Source: Pythium myriotylum
Lineage: Eukaryota > Oomycota > Peronosporomycetes > Pythiales > Pythiaceae
Direction of reading: 5' to 3'
Assembly (NCBI GenBank): GCA_023091665.1
Contig: JALJCQ010000012.1
Location: 1,426,001 to 1,490,000 of the forward strand
DNA length: 64,000 nt
A program made the position numbers and the translations under genes. Below are positions 21,159-33,668 of the stretch, piece by piece. Numbering within the stretch: position 1 is the first letter of the stretch; every line of letters begins with the position of its first letter. The notes under the pieces were generated by a model that saw only the letters and a list, made by a program, of their open reading frames with translations, ran no database searches and was not told where the DNA came from.

Positions 21159-24100
21159 TTAGAAATAAGAGTCGTCGCTTTCGTCGTCATTGTCGCTCGT
21201 CTCGTCGTCTTCGTGGTCCTCACCAAGTAAGTTTCTCAAGTTGCCTTGCATAATGCGCGCGATGCGCTCTGTTTCTGTATCTAGGCGGGCAAGCCTACTT
21301 CGAGACTGCTTTGCACGCGCCGACGCCGACAATTCGAGAGCCTTTTCCTCTTGCTCAGCAGTCATGGATCTGCCCAGTCGGTGGGCGAAGGAACTTCCAT
21401 TCGAACTCACTGAGCAGGCAGATTGAGAAAGAGCGAGAGCATCCTCGTACTCTTGCTTGCTGTGGCTTAGTCTCTTGTCCATCTGCGCCATCAAAGTCGA
21501 CTCGTCATCCCACTTCCAGGCCCCCATTGGAGTTGAAGCAGGCGTGGACTCGAGTGGAGCGAACGAATTGACTGCGTAATCTTTATCTCCAACAATAATG
21601 TTGGCTTCTTGGGTGTCGTGGTTTGACATGAGTCGATGGGCTTCGTGGCGTCCAATGCTTGGCGACACCAGGGAAGAACGCTCTTCAGTCTCTCTTGTGA
21701 GTGGCATTTCGCAGGCGTTACTCTGGTCTTTGGCCGCATATAGCCCCTTGATTTCGTTCAGTAATTGCCAAGCGATGTTGAATTTCTCGATTGGCAACAC
21801 GTCGTTGTGATCTGCTGCGTCCGTTTCACGGGTGATAGCATCATCCTGCTTCTCAACACACACACCTCCGTGTGCCATTCGATTGGCTCGCTCAGTTATG
21901 TCGACATTTTCGGTAGGAACACAAATCTCGTTGGACTCTGTCGCAGATTCCTGGGTGGTATCAACCATCGACTCTGTCAGGGTTTGGCAGGCCGAGTCGG
22001 CTGTTTCCAAAGAAATGCGCTTCTCGTGCATCAGAAAAGGCATTCCATTCGGTACTGCCGCTTCAGTAGGCTGGATTGGAAACTCGTCCTCCGTCTGCGT
22101 GAAGGCATCGCATCGAATCCGGAATTGAGTTCGATTTAGGCCATCCGACGTCTCATCTTGACTTGAGTCCTGGTGGTCTGCAATTGGCTGTGCGCACACA
22201 GGGAGAGCATCAGACAAAGGAGAGGGAACTGCTTCTATTCTAACTGGGACTTCTGGGCTTTGTGTTTGTTCACTGTCACCAATCAAGTCGTTGCTGGAGT
22301 CGTCCTTTTCAGTTTGCACAGAATTGGTTGGTGATGCACCTCGCGCATCGAGCAGATCTTCGACATCAATAGGATCTTCAAGCTCCGGAGATGTATGTAC
22401 GAGAGTCACGGTATGGGATTCACGCTCGGTAAACTCAAGACCATCGTTACTTGCGTGGGCGGCACCATGCTCAAGGCGCTCTGTTTGACTTGGCCTCGCA
22501 TCCTCAGACTCCACATCCAGGTCTGCCATTTCACGGGGCTCACCACCTTCTCCACCATGTGAAGCGTCCAAAGCTACGTCCGAGCTCATCACACGATCGT
22601 TTGTTTCGGTCAGATCGCCTTCATGTGGAGAGTGATTCGTTACGCCATCTGTGATCACGAGCTCAACTCGTGATTGAACTGGCGGGCATAACAACGTTAG
22701 GGGAATGTCGACAGTGTTGACTGAGCCCGTCTGCGAACCTTCACCACAAGCTACTAGCTCGCCTCCATCGAGAAGCTCAATATTGTCGACGTCATTGTTG
22801 ACCTCAGATGGACGCAATACTTGAATTTCACCAATTCCCGCTTCAACGGGTTCAGGTGTTTCGTGCCCAGAAGTAGTGGAAATAGCATCCATGGACATTT
22901 TGCCGTTCTCCGAAGCCTCTTCGTTCTCATTAGTAACGGGGTCAATCGCTCTGAGAACGTCCAGGTCGTCCGAAGCATCATTTGGCATATTCGCACTTTC
23001 CGTATCAAGTGCCTCAGCCTCTTCGTCATTCTGGGACAATCGATTTTCCTTAGCACCGAATGTTGGAGAACTCTCAGGGGAGAAATCTAACTCTTCAATC
23101 CCAAGCGATGCCAACGTGATTGGTCTGAAAGCGTCTTCCTCCACTTCAACTTCTTCCAGGATAATCGAGCTTGATTGTGCTTGCCCAATGCTTGTTCCAC
23201 CGTTGATTTCTGGGGACCCAACGAAGTTACCGCTGTTATCATCGCATTCTGACTTCTGGGACCTTTGAGGAGAACCGTGAATTGATGTAACCGTGGTTAA
23301 CTCAGTTGTATCCTGGACAGAATGCTCTTTACTGCAAGCTGAGCTCACGTCTGGGGTGCTGCTTGAGTTCAGACTCGTCGATCTGTGAGAACTACTTGTC
23401 CTCTCGGCCAGTCGTGTCAATCGTTCTTGTATACCCATCGTAGACACCTTAAGACTCTCCACCGTGTCTTCCAGCTGTTCTTTAGGTAGGAGATAATCTT
23501 CGGCGTCATGAATAATAGGCGATAACTCCTGTGGAACTGCGCCGTCAGATACATTAGGCGCAAGAGCTTCATCTGCCAAGCTCGACTGTGTGTCGTTATC
23601 GATCTCAGCACCCTCACAAGCTTGGAGTTTCTCGGCCTCCCGGATGATCAGTTCGTTGTCGTGCTCGATGTACAGGTGAACGCCTAGTCGGCCGGCGAGT
23701 GCTATCATCGACAATGTTTGAAAAGGTCAGACATATCTCGGCTCGAGCAGAAGCGCTGCTAACATCTCTTACCTTCTCCTGTCTTCACCGGAAAAGAGCC
23801 TTGCACACCAGTTGGACGAAACAAGACTGCAGACATCGGGACGGACACGGTTCCGACCTGACTTGGGAAATGGCCATCGTTCACGAACAGCGAAACTTCG
23901 AGATTACTCTCTTGGAGATATGTTACTAGATCGTGGTGGACGATCACAAGCGTATCTCCCTGAGTGATGGATGGGAGTGCTTGCACTCCATTATCATTCA
24001 CCAAAGAGACAGCTTCGAATCGAAATCGTTTATGCCAACGTGAATGCTCATCTTGGAACAGATCGAACTGCTTTCCATGTCGACGTTCCTCAGGATGGAT

Positions 24101-27100
24101 CTCGGTGCCGAGGCAGATCGAAAAACTGAAATCAATAGTGACCGAACCGCATTCAAATGAAGAAGCCTGGATTCCTGTTGTCCGCGATTGGTCGGCTTGG
24201 CGTCTAATCGACGCTAGATGCTCTCGGATAATATCTCGCAAATCCACGATCCGCTGTAAATCTAGACACAAGCGCAGCGATGCTGGCAATAATCTCTCAG
24301 TTCGAGACAGAGATTTGACTGTTGTGAACTCATCTTGGTCTAGTCTTTTCACATGTGGAAGGATCTCGTCAGTTCGGCTGGTTGCTTCTGGCCCAACGAC
24401 ACTCTTACTTTCTCGGAGGAGTTTCAGACGTAATCGCAGCGGCAGAGTGAGCGGAAGAGTTAAGCTTTGGTCAATTGGACTCGCACTATTCCAAACGATG
24501 GGGACGTTCAAGTCTTCCTCCAAGCTGACCACATCCGATTGCCATTCCAAATCAGGGTTAGCTCGGGAGTGGGCCAAGACCGAGTGCAACTCGAGCGCTG
24601 ATACTCCCTGTACGTTAATTTCCTCGTTATTGATTCTTCGAGTGGTGGGATACTGGGGATCGACACGAAGCAACAACACAATATCGTGCAAATCGATCCC
24701 TCTCTTTAGGTCAGATGCCTGGATGGAGTGATAGAAGTATGAGTTCAGCTGGTCATCTTGGGAATCCCACCACAGCGTGAAGCGTGGTCCAGATGCACTG
24801 AGCACCGCAGATGATGATAGTGGGTCTTGGAACCGTAAGTGACCGTGCACTTCACAACCAATCGCACTGCTCTCACCCTTCGGGTAGTGTCGAAGAACTT
24901 CAACGCGGACCTCCAGCCGTGTGATCACATTTTCCACCCGCATCGACGATTGATGAACGTCCACGCCGCCTGATGGCTTGATCGCGGTGGCTCTAGATGA
25001 AGGAGCACTTCGTTTAACGAAGTCTTCTCGGGCTGCGCCACTGCCTGCCGTCGGACGCTCGTTGCGCTCATGATCAATATCCTTGAGCTCCAACTGCTTC
25101 CAGTACCGAAGAGCACGACGAGTGACCCAGCCGCGCACAAGACTCTGAAGTTTCACAACAGCAGTCAAGGTCGACTTGAGATTAAATAACTGCTCTGCGG
25201 AGCCGAATGCCATGCGCACGTGGACCTGGCCATTGACATGATCGTAGAGAGGGTCTACGATAGGGAAATCCTCATCCACCCCTACGAAAGGCACGTCATG
25301 ACTGAGATACCCGACAATCGTTTCCACGTTCCTGCACAAAGATTAGTCGTCGACTTTGAGGCCATTCGATGATTAAATCACGAATCAAATGTGTGCTTAC
25401 CGGATGGAGTTCTTAAATACATGAAGTGGGATCTTCACGATTCCAAGCAGTTTCTCAGTGTTGTGTGTGGGCAGCGCTGTCGAGTGCTCTTGTATCCAGA
25501 CTTCAAGAATCTACATTTGTCGAAAATGTGAGAACAGAAGAGGAGGTCAGAACAGACACGGTCAACCCACCAACAACCCTCTCTCAAGTTTCTCCACGAA
25601 CATCCGTGAAACTTCGACTGGGAAAACGTTCATATGACCAAAACTTGCTCTCAGCCAATCCTGTTCCAACGCGCGTAGTGACGCCTTCGCTGATCGTCTC
25701 AGTTGAAGAGTTGATGGTGATTTTCTAAAGAAAGAGGGTGTCCCATAATCAACTCGCAAGGTGAAGCGCGGACGGTTTACAGGTGAGCTTGCTCCCGTGT
25801 TTACTGCATGTGGGTTGCGAACTAGTGCACGTCCAATGAGAAGTCCAAGGAAGAGGGGCACATCTATCAGTAGATCGAGAGTGCGGGCAAAGGAGCGCGT
25901 AGGTTGGTAGGTCTCGGAGAGGTCACCACGGTCGTCTTCTCTGGAGTGATGCTTACTTCCAAGAGTGTTTTCATCCGGGTCTGAGCCCACCGACGATTTG
26001 GAAACGTTGTTGACCTCTCGATCCCCAGTCGGTGGTGTGTGACTACGGGAGATCGCAAAGCGAAGCCTCAGAGTAATCTTACCAACCGGAGACTCGACCT
26101 TTGGAGGCTTGGTCACCTTGGCCGTTTTTGACGCCGAAGACTCCAAACGCAGCGGTAGGTTCACAACACACTCGCAGTCTCGATTCTCAAACAACTCCTC
26201 CGCTGGTATCTCGGATATCAGATCGATTGTTTGACTGGGCTCTCGTCTCCGTCGTGACGGTGGAGAAGCGTGCTGCGGTTTACACCGCACCCGAAATCGA
26301 AGAGCGTGCTGTTGGAGCTGGAGTCGACTGACGCCACCAGCAACTTCTAAAGGTAGCGTATGGCTGTAACTGGTACGCCACTGGCGCTTTCGCAGCGAGG
26401 AGTTGACGGCGAAAGCCGCGATCCAACGGTCAGCATCACGATTCATAGACTTGTGGAACAAAACGCGGGGATGTTCGTGCGAAACGACAAGCTGGATCGG
26501 GCTGAATCTCGTTGAGACAGATCCCTCGCGAAGTTGGCGTAACCTGTCGATCATCTCCTGTTCCAGTTCCATCGACTCGAAACTTAGCTCCAGGGCGTTG
26601 AACTCACCAAGGGAGACTTCCGGAGTCTGGATCGTCTCTCTCGTAGACGAAGCGGTTTGTACGCTTGGAGAAGGCCGAGATTGTTCTACCTCTTCGAGGA
26701 CTTGTTCCCAGGAGTTGTCTACATCAGCCGTTATTGCCTCGTACGGCGCCATTAACACTTTCATCGTCGTAGGGCTTAGCGATCCCGCGGCCACGCTATC
26801 TACAGCGGACTCAGGAACAACGACTTCTTCCGTGATTGCGGCCGTCATCGAGTGCTGCAGCGCCCTGCCTTTCTCCAACACTTGCTCCAGCCGACTAGTG
26901 ACGACGTTTGCGTTTGGTGTGGAGTGCTCAGCAGCGTCCTCTCCTTCGCGCCGCATTTCACGCCGAGGCATTAAGGACTCGGTGGACGATGAAGAGATCG
27001 AGCTGAATGAGAGTCGTTTCTGCACGTTGCGTTCCGGTTCCTTGCCTGGAAGTCCAATTGTCACGGACGGGTTCACGGAGACTGTAGGCACGGCGGCCGA

Positions 27101-27748
27101 GCTGTTCACCCACTTGAGCGGCGTCGACGCTGTCGAGGATTCGAACCACTCGACCTCCATGTTCACTGTGAGGTAGCCGAGCAGTTCCTTCGTCGCTGCC
27201 GTCGAGTAGATCTCGCACAGCACGTTCGTTCGGCGCAGCGTGTCGATGACGTCGCGCTCGTCGCTATCGCCGGGCGGAAGAGCGAACGCGAAAATGCTGC
27301 GCCCCACTTTTTTCCGTGAGTCTCGGTCGATGACGTCGAAGACGATCTCGCGCATGTCGCGCAGGTAGTCCAGGAGCTGCTGGAGCGGCGCGCACACAGG
27401 ATACCGCATGCGCAGCGCGCTGTCGCCGGCGTCGAGCTCGTCGTCGTCGCTCTCGTCGCTCTCGCCGTCTGCAGCTCGCTTCGACTCGCCCTTCTCGCGG
27501 TCGATGCGCGTCGGCCGGAAGAGCGAGCTGCCGGGGCGATCTTCGCCCCACCACCGCATCCGCACGAGCGCCGAGCGCGGCAGCCTCGTGGCAGAGGCGC
27601 CGGCGTTCTCGGCGACGGCTTCCGCCGCTGAGGACGGGAGGATGTGCGGCACCGAGAGCACGACGGCGCCGCGCGGCGCGCCCGCGACCTTGGGCGGCAG
27701 CGCGCAGCCCGGGAGCACGCGGTAGTCGTCGCCCACGTCCATGGGCAT
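21159..27748 (-). CDS. C2CD3: C2 domain-containing protein 3, centriole elongation regulator
   Basis: Four exons: 27748-25571, 25510-25401, 25331-23773, 23701-21159, giving 2,129 aa. C2CD3 localises to the distal centriole and is needed for distal appendages and ciliogenesis. The N-terminal C2 domain has the diagnostic LVRMRWWGED and SSLFRPT, as in animal C2CD3 (VRLRWWGE, FRP). Several divergent C2-like blocks follow, for example FTLRVDYGTPSFF leading to LLILEVWIQ across intron 1, and IVGYLSHDVPFVG. An IQ motif (VKLQSLVRGWVTRR) lies near residue 820. The C-terminal 800 residues are acidic, Ser/Thr-rich and disordered, with a TQTEDE motif and a final acidic stretch. It is transcribed divergently from DZIP1, and its stop lies 23 bp from the LEKR1-like stop. 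Confidence 0.82.
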
Positions 27749-27883
27749 GGTGGGGAAAATGGCGCGCGGAAGTGACTCGGCACGATTGGGCGAAAGACAA
27801 GATATGCAGCGTTATCGGCCAATCGCCGCGGGCGTCGCCGAGAGCGTCGAGGGTTCCGCGAGGCCAAGTTGAAGGAAAGGGCG
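27749..27883. promoter_or_regulatory. Shared C2CD3/DZIP1 bidirectional promoter
   Basis: Only 135 bp separate the two ATGs. Two CCAAT pentamers in opposite orientation lie within it (ATTGGG near 27785 and GGCCAATCGC near 27818), a common arrangement in NF-Y-dependent bidirectional promoters. No RFX X-box was recognised by eye. Confidence 0.5.
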
Positions 27884-30800
27884 ATGGCGCGGTTCTGCTG
27901 GCGCGAGCGCTCGGAGCGCCTCAACTGGCGGATGCTGCGTGAGCTCCATCTGGGCGACGTCGTGCGACGCGGCGACGCGACGCTGCTGGAGCCCTACGCG
28001 CTCCACCTGACTTTCGCCCGGCTGCCTGTCGTCGCGACCTCGCTCTCGCCCTCGAGGCACGACGCCGTGGACGAGCCGGCGCCCGCTCGAGGCGACGAGA
28101 GCCGCAACGCGTGGTTCATCGTCCGCGTCTTCCAACTCGCCATGGAGTACCTGCTGTTCCTGCGCGCAAGGGATGGGAACGTGGTGGACTCGCTGCGGCA
28201 AGAGCTCCTCGTGTGTGAGAGGTACGCTCCCCCGCGACTCCATCATCCTGACTAGAGGCCCCGACTCGGGACGTTGACGACTGAATGAACCGCTCCAGGG
28301 AGTGCGAGCTGCTCATGGAGCGGGCTAAGAAGTGGAAAGACCGGTCACGAAGTGGTGACAAGCAGGTCGAGAAGCTCCACCAAGTGCTGCAGAATATCGC
28401 CAAGTTGCTCCAGATCGAAGGGTGCGTCGATGGGCATTTGGAGCTCGTTAGCTGTGTCAATACTGAGCTTGTCTACTGAAGAGCTACCTCGAGTGCAGTG
28501 TCGACGATCGAGTCGTTGCTTCGAGATCTGATTCCGAGTGCCTCGCGCCGACCCAACAACCATCGACCAGACCCGAGCGACTCAATTATCGACGAGGCTC
28601 GCGTCTGCTCGCTATGTGGTAAAATGTTTTCTTCGCAAGAGTTCCTAGACAAGCACATCGTGCGGCGCCACCCCGGGGTCGATGTGACCTCTCTCAGTGC
28701 TGCCAACAAGAAGCGCGCCAGACAATCACGGGGACACACCACAGAAGCGAGAGATAACCAAAATGAAGACCAGACTTCCGCAGCGCAAGACTTGAAGAAG
28801 ATGCTCAACACAGTCGCACAGACTTTGCAGGATCACCAGACTCAGCTACGGTCTGTGGCACAAGAGGAAGCAAACAAAATTCACAGTTTGTATGAGCAGC
28901 TCCACATTGAAACCCAGTTGGTAGATGAGACGCGAGCTAAGCGCGCTGCACTTGAGTCGCAGGTGGATGAGCAACGTCGTGAGCTCGAGCGAATCGAAGA
29001 AGAAAAAGAGACGATTACAGAAGAAATGAGGACGATGAAGGAGCAGCTCCAATTTCTGGCTATGCGCAAGAAAATCGAGACGCAGAACGGTGCGACGTTC
29101 TCGTCAACTCAAATAAATGCCACTTACCAGCTGGAGCTCAAACGCCTGGAGGAAACGATTACTGGATTGAAAGAGGCACTTTCTGCGGTGCGGATAGATC
29201 TACAGCGAGCTCATGAAAGCCACAGCGTTCTGCTGATTGAGAAACACGAGCTTGAGTCACAACTACATGAAGCCAGAAACCACGTTCTGCGACTAGAAGC
29301 TAGCTTGCGGCAAGGTGAACAGACTGTGCCACTCACGAAAGTTGATCATGGCGTCCAAACTACAGTTCTGTCAGCTGAGACGTCGATTCAGACTGAAGTA
29401 GTCGTCCAGTCAGAGCCCTCGAGTTCTGTTACAGTTCCTCCTGCTCATAAAGCTGCTGACGAGGTTTCAGTCCAAACGGATCTGGAAGACCGAATAGAAC
29501 GGATAGACTCTACGATGCAGACTGATCCATTAGTATCACCGCCTGTTGAGCCGGCATCACTTGTTCGGAGTCCCACGACTTCGATTGGTGTAGGCGTCGA
29601 CGTGGATTTACTTGCATCTGCAAATGAAGATACCGATACGAGCTTCCACTCGAAATGCAGTGATATCATTGATTTGATCAACAAACGCGCGGAAAGGTGA
29701 GTGTCGTTGGGTCAATGAGTGAGTCGGAGCTTACACGTGCAAACATGGTGCAGGCATGGGCACAAAGAATCTCCACCTACTCGTGCGGAGGAAGAGGCAA
29801 AACCCTATTGCTCACTTCCTCGCCGACGCTACTTGCGTAGTCGGTTTCTACACGATGAAGCGACTGTGAAAGACCAGATCACTACCCACGTGACGAAGCT
29901 TGAACACACTTGTTTGCGTTTCGGAGTCTCTGCCAAGAGTTCCACCCTAGCCAACGAGCATGTCGAAGTCGTCCAAAGAGCATTGCATGCGCATCTCGAA
30001 GTACTCCCAACTGAGGTGCTAAAGCGCATGATTGATATCGAAACTACTGTGAACTCACTCATCCACCAAGAGTGGATGCCTGAGGAGAAATCTCGCCAGC
30101 AAGCGTTGGACCGCCTCATAGGCACGCTTGAAGCCAAGTCTCAGGCTAACCAGGGGCTCGTCCGTCAAGCAATGGCTGCCTTTGCATCTAGAAACGATAG
30201 GGCTGAACGGACCCCTTCGCCCGTGCCTCTAGAAACACTTGATATCGTGGAGAAGGTCAGACCATCCAGCTCTGCAATGCTCGTCGGTCAGGTTCGAACC
30301 AAGCCCAACGAGGAGCTGGAAGGATCCAGAATCCAGGAGGAAACCACTGGGAAAGATCTCGCCAACGAAAGTCCACAACCAGAGACGATGGAGACATCGA
30401 AGTCCAGCGACCGAGACACTGGCGATGGGCATCATGCTTCGCTTTCATCCAGCGATGCCCCGAATGAGCCTATGCTGTCAAGGTCGACCGATCATCCAGG
30501 TGCGCCATCTCCAGAGTCTGTGCAGGAAGTGCGTAGACAAGCGATTGCTGTTAGGTCGGTCAAAGTCTCCGTGTCTCCGAAGTCATCACCACCCAAGCCG
30601 CCACAAATGATAACTTCACCACCCCCTGGATTCACCGAACTGGGAGGGCCCAGGGAGTCTTCGTTGGGTGAGAATGAGACCACGGAGCCAGTATCTGTCT
30701 ACAGTGAAGATGTTTCTCGAACGGAGGGCGAGACGACTGGCGTCGTACCTACTGTTAATTTGCGAAGCCTCGAGGCAGTACCATGCCAGCCAACGCTGCC

Positions 30801-31499
30801 AGCAATGCAGCGAGGGATTACCTCGTTTAGTGACAAGCATCCAGAATCCCAGCTTGGTATCGTTATTCCGTCTCGGTATGATCCGTCGGTTGTACATGTT
30901 CATGGTGTGCGAGACGACGCTGGCACAGATGACATCCATGAGCTTTCAAGCCCGGATTCGCAATGGGGTAGGAGTTTGGGGAAAAGCGATGGGGCTTCGG
31001 AGCAGTCGTTCTCTGCAATAGCTTCGTCTGAGATGTCGTTTGACGCCAGTATCCCCAGCCTTGAGAGCGATAGCTGCAACGATTATCCTCCTAGTGTCAT
31101 CACCTCATCAACTGAACAGCCACCACTGGTAAGCTTTTTGGGGCTCCAATCGAAGCAGAAGAGGCATAACCAACTTGTGTGCTTTCACAGCTGCCGACCA
31201 CTAAACAAAATGACGAGCAAAGAGTACAGGAGCAACTCCAACCAGATGCAGAGGGTATCAGCGAAATCAGAGGTATAGCTCGTGATGAGCTCACATCTGT
31301 TTCCTTCCATCACAATACTAACGATGACGGATTGAAAGGAATCCCATCAATCCGAGAGGAAGGATCCGATTCCGACAAAAGTAGCTCGCCCAGGGAGAAT
31401 TTACCAGATCTTGGACACAGCCCAGTGCAAACGGGCGGCGTCTCTGAAGTGGTGGCGTTCGAAGATGACTCGGATATCGAAGAGGTGATCTTATCGTAG
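27884..31499 (+). CDS. DZIP1: DZIP1/Iguana-like ciliogenesis zinc-finger protein
   Basis: Five exons: 27884-28221, 28299-28421, 28482-29696, 29754-31128, 31191-31499, giving 1,119 aa. DZIP1 acts at the basal body and transition zone in cilium assembly (and in Hedgehog signalling in animals). The N-terminal DZIP domain has the expected basic start then LNWRMLRELHLGDV and FQLAMEYLLFLRA. A C2H2 finger (CSLCGKMF...H-IVRRHPG) lies near residues 193-216 as in animal DZIP1. A long coiled coil spans about 240-400. Residues 443-503 carry four QT motifs (GVQT, SIQT, SVQT, TMQT) resembling dynein light chain LC8 sites. The C-terminal half is mostly disordered with a helical insert (EVVQRALHAHLEVLPTEV), and ends in an acidic tail. 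Confidence 0.85.
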
Positions 31500-31530
31500 T
31501 TGGAGTGCCATTGAACTCTATCGACTCATC

Positions 31531-32473
31531 CTACGTGGCCTTGATACTGCCCATGCCGCCTGCCTGGGCAATGAGTACTTCGGTCTTTTTCTTGTACTTG
31601 TCGTACAGCTCGTCATTCTTGTCGACGCCGACGTCCCCCTTCTTGAACATGACAGCCAAATTGTGGCACGCCGGCGCAAAATTCGCGTCGCAAGCCTTCT
31701 CAAGGTACTTTTTGGCCATCGTCGCGTCTCGCGCGATCGGGTTCTGAGGCGACGAGCTCGAGAGATACATGGAAGCGACCTTGTTGCAGCTATTGGCATC
31801 CTCGCGCTCGCACGCCTCCTTGAAGGCCTCCAGACCTTTCGCAACATTCTGCACCCAGCCGTTAAGCGGGTCAGATACAGTCTTACCGCAGGAAAAAAAA
31901 GGGAGCTTCGTACCTTTTCCCGTCCAAGCCCCTGTGTCAACATGAATCCAAGGTGATGACAACCCTGAGCGTGGCCGCCCTCGCACGATTTCTCTGTCGA
32001 CTGGATGTCAGAGACGCCGCATCTTCCCGCCAGAGTAGATATGAACGCACCAAATAGATTGATCGCTTCCACATCATTCACTTGGACGCCTTTGCCTGCC
32101 ACTAGAACCAGCGAGATCGTCAGCGGCGTGGCCAAGTCTTCCCTCGCGCACGGGGTCGTACGTTTGAGGCGGCCGAGATTGAAGCAGGACGCCGCGTAGT
32201 TGTTCTTGGCGCAGTTGAGCTGGTACATGGCGGCTTGGCGCGCAGAGTCCAGTTGGCGTCAGAGCTTTCTCCGACGACACGGCACGCACGCCAGCACGCA
32301 CCGGCGTCCTTGTAGTTCTTGTCGACGACGGCGAGCCACTCGCCCCAGCTGTGGCACGCGCTGGCGTCGCCCTCGCCGTCGTTGCAGTTGGAGCGGAACT
32401 CGTAGTGGCGCTCCTCCAGCTGCTGGTTCACGCGCTGCACCTCGCTCGGGCTCGCGTCGCTCGCGCGGACCAT
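31531..32473 (-). CDS. COA7: Cytochrome c oxidase assembly factor 7 (Sel1-repeat)
   Basis: Five exons: 32473-32302, 32233-32162, 32095-32051, 31993-31914, 31848-31531, giving 228 aa, almost the length of human COA7 (231). COA7 is a mitochondrial intermembrane-space Sel1-repeat protein needed for respiratory complex IV assembly. Seen: repeats with paired cysteines, HYEFRSNCNDG, AAMYQLNCAKNNYAASCFNLG, INLFEKSCEGGHAQGCHHLG, FKEACEREDANSCNKVA, and YLEKACDANFAPACHNLAVM. The last repeat ends GVDKNDELYDKYKKKTE, as in animal COA7. Introns were placed so each Sel1 repeat is continuous. All are under 70 bp, and one exon is only 45 nt. The gene is convergent with DZIP1 (31-bp gap). Confidence 0.87.
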
Positions 32474-33568
32474 GGCGGATCGATCGGATCGATCGGATCG
32501 AACGGCCGAGATCTCGGGATGACGCCTGTCGATGTTGCCGTGGTGCGCGTGGCCCAAAAACCACTTGTGCCGCATCCGCGGTACACCAGCTGGCGGGTAC
32601 GTCATCGTTACCAACCGGTTCCTAACTGCCCGTGGGGACAGTGCGTGCGTGCGCTCAGTTTCCTTGCGTGTGGAAACTCTCCGGCTCGGTGGGACTCGCC
32701 CGACGTTCGAAGTTTGAGGGGAAATCAGACTCACCTCCTGGTCGATCCATGGATCGCGAAGTGGCCATTTTGCGCGTGGCTCCGCCCGCGGTTTCTTCGA
32801 ACCGATGCGTCGGCACGTCTCGTCAATGCGGGAAGCGCGGAAGAAACGCCGAAAAGAAAACAAAGAAATACAAAGAAATCGACCGCGTCAAGCGTAACGG
32901 ATTTCCTCCCGGCGGCGCTGGTCGCAACGCTGTAGTCGCATCAGTTGGCGACCCAAGATGCTCGCGCAGAGCCACCGATCGTCCCGGCAGCGAGCTGGCT
33001 TTCTCGGGTCTCAACCCATTAGCTACGGTTCCGTCCGGTCTCTGCGCGCGTCGTCGCGTCGTCAGTGTCATGCTTCGAGGTCCACTGCCGTCACTCTGCG
33101 CGGCAGCTGCGACAGAAACCGAGCAGGTGACCACGACGCCCCGCTGAACCAAGACGAACCGCGCGCGCCGCGGAGATGGTCCGCACTCAGATGCGAGCCA
33201 GTGCGGGCGACCCAGACGCCCGCCGCCGCCGCTGGACGCTTCTCTCTCTCTATCCATCTCTCTCTCTCACTTGCCTTCAGCAAGCGCCGTTTCAAGAGCT
33301 ACGCGCACGCTCGTCCTCGCACCGACGACGACGTGCGGTCGTCGCACACATGTCCGAATCGCGCCGATCAGAGCGCTCGGATTCGACTGAAAGTGCGACA
33401 CCAGGACTCAGATGCGGCCGCCTGCGAAAAAATCCGCGAAAAATCGCGATTTGGGCTTCTCGTTTCTCGTTTTCTTTCTTTCTTTTCTTCCAGTCAGCCC
33501 GGCTCCCCTTCCCCTTTTCCTAACCCTCCGGTAAAGTCCGCCACCCACACCCCTTCTCCAACCATCAG

Positions 33569-33601
<33 letters not shown>

Positions 33602-33668
33602 GCCTCGCCGAGCCTGCGCGAGCCGAGCCCCCAATCGCCTTCTTCCCCTTCGACGAGACCGTCTCTAT
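32474..33668. other. Long divergent intergenic region and cyclin 5' leader
   Basis: About 1.2 kb between the COA7 ATG (-) and the preferred WW-cyclin ATG (+). From 32958 onward the + strand stays open in frame with the WW-cyclin gene for 237 codons, beginning at an ATG. Its composition is Ser/Arg/Pro-rich, tracks CT microsatellites and shows no domain, so I treat it as probable 5' UTR rather than protein. A GATCGGATC direct repeat lies near 32478-32502, just upstream of COA7. Confidence 0.5.
33567..33602. repeat. CT microsatellite
   Basis: A (CT)n run interrupted once by TT sits about 65-100 bp upstream of the WW-cyclin ATG. Further short CT runs lie at about 33240-33270. Pyrimidine-rich leaders of this kind are compatible with a core promoter or 5' UTR. 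Confidence 0.7.

Noticed and set aside
33240..33610. CT-rich tract as possible origin or telomere-like repeat
   Set aside because: Simple dinucleotide microsatellite in a leader region; no telomere unit or origin features.
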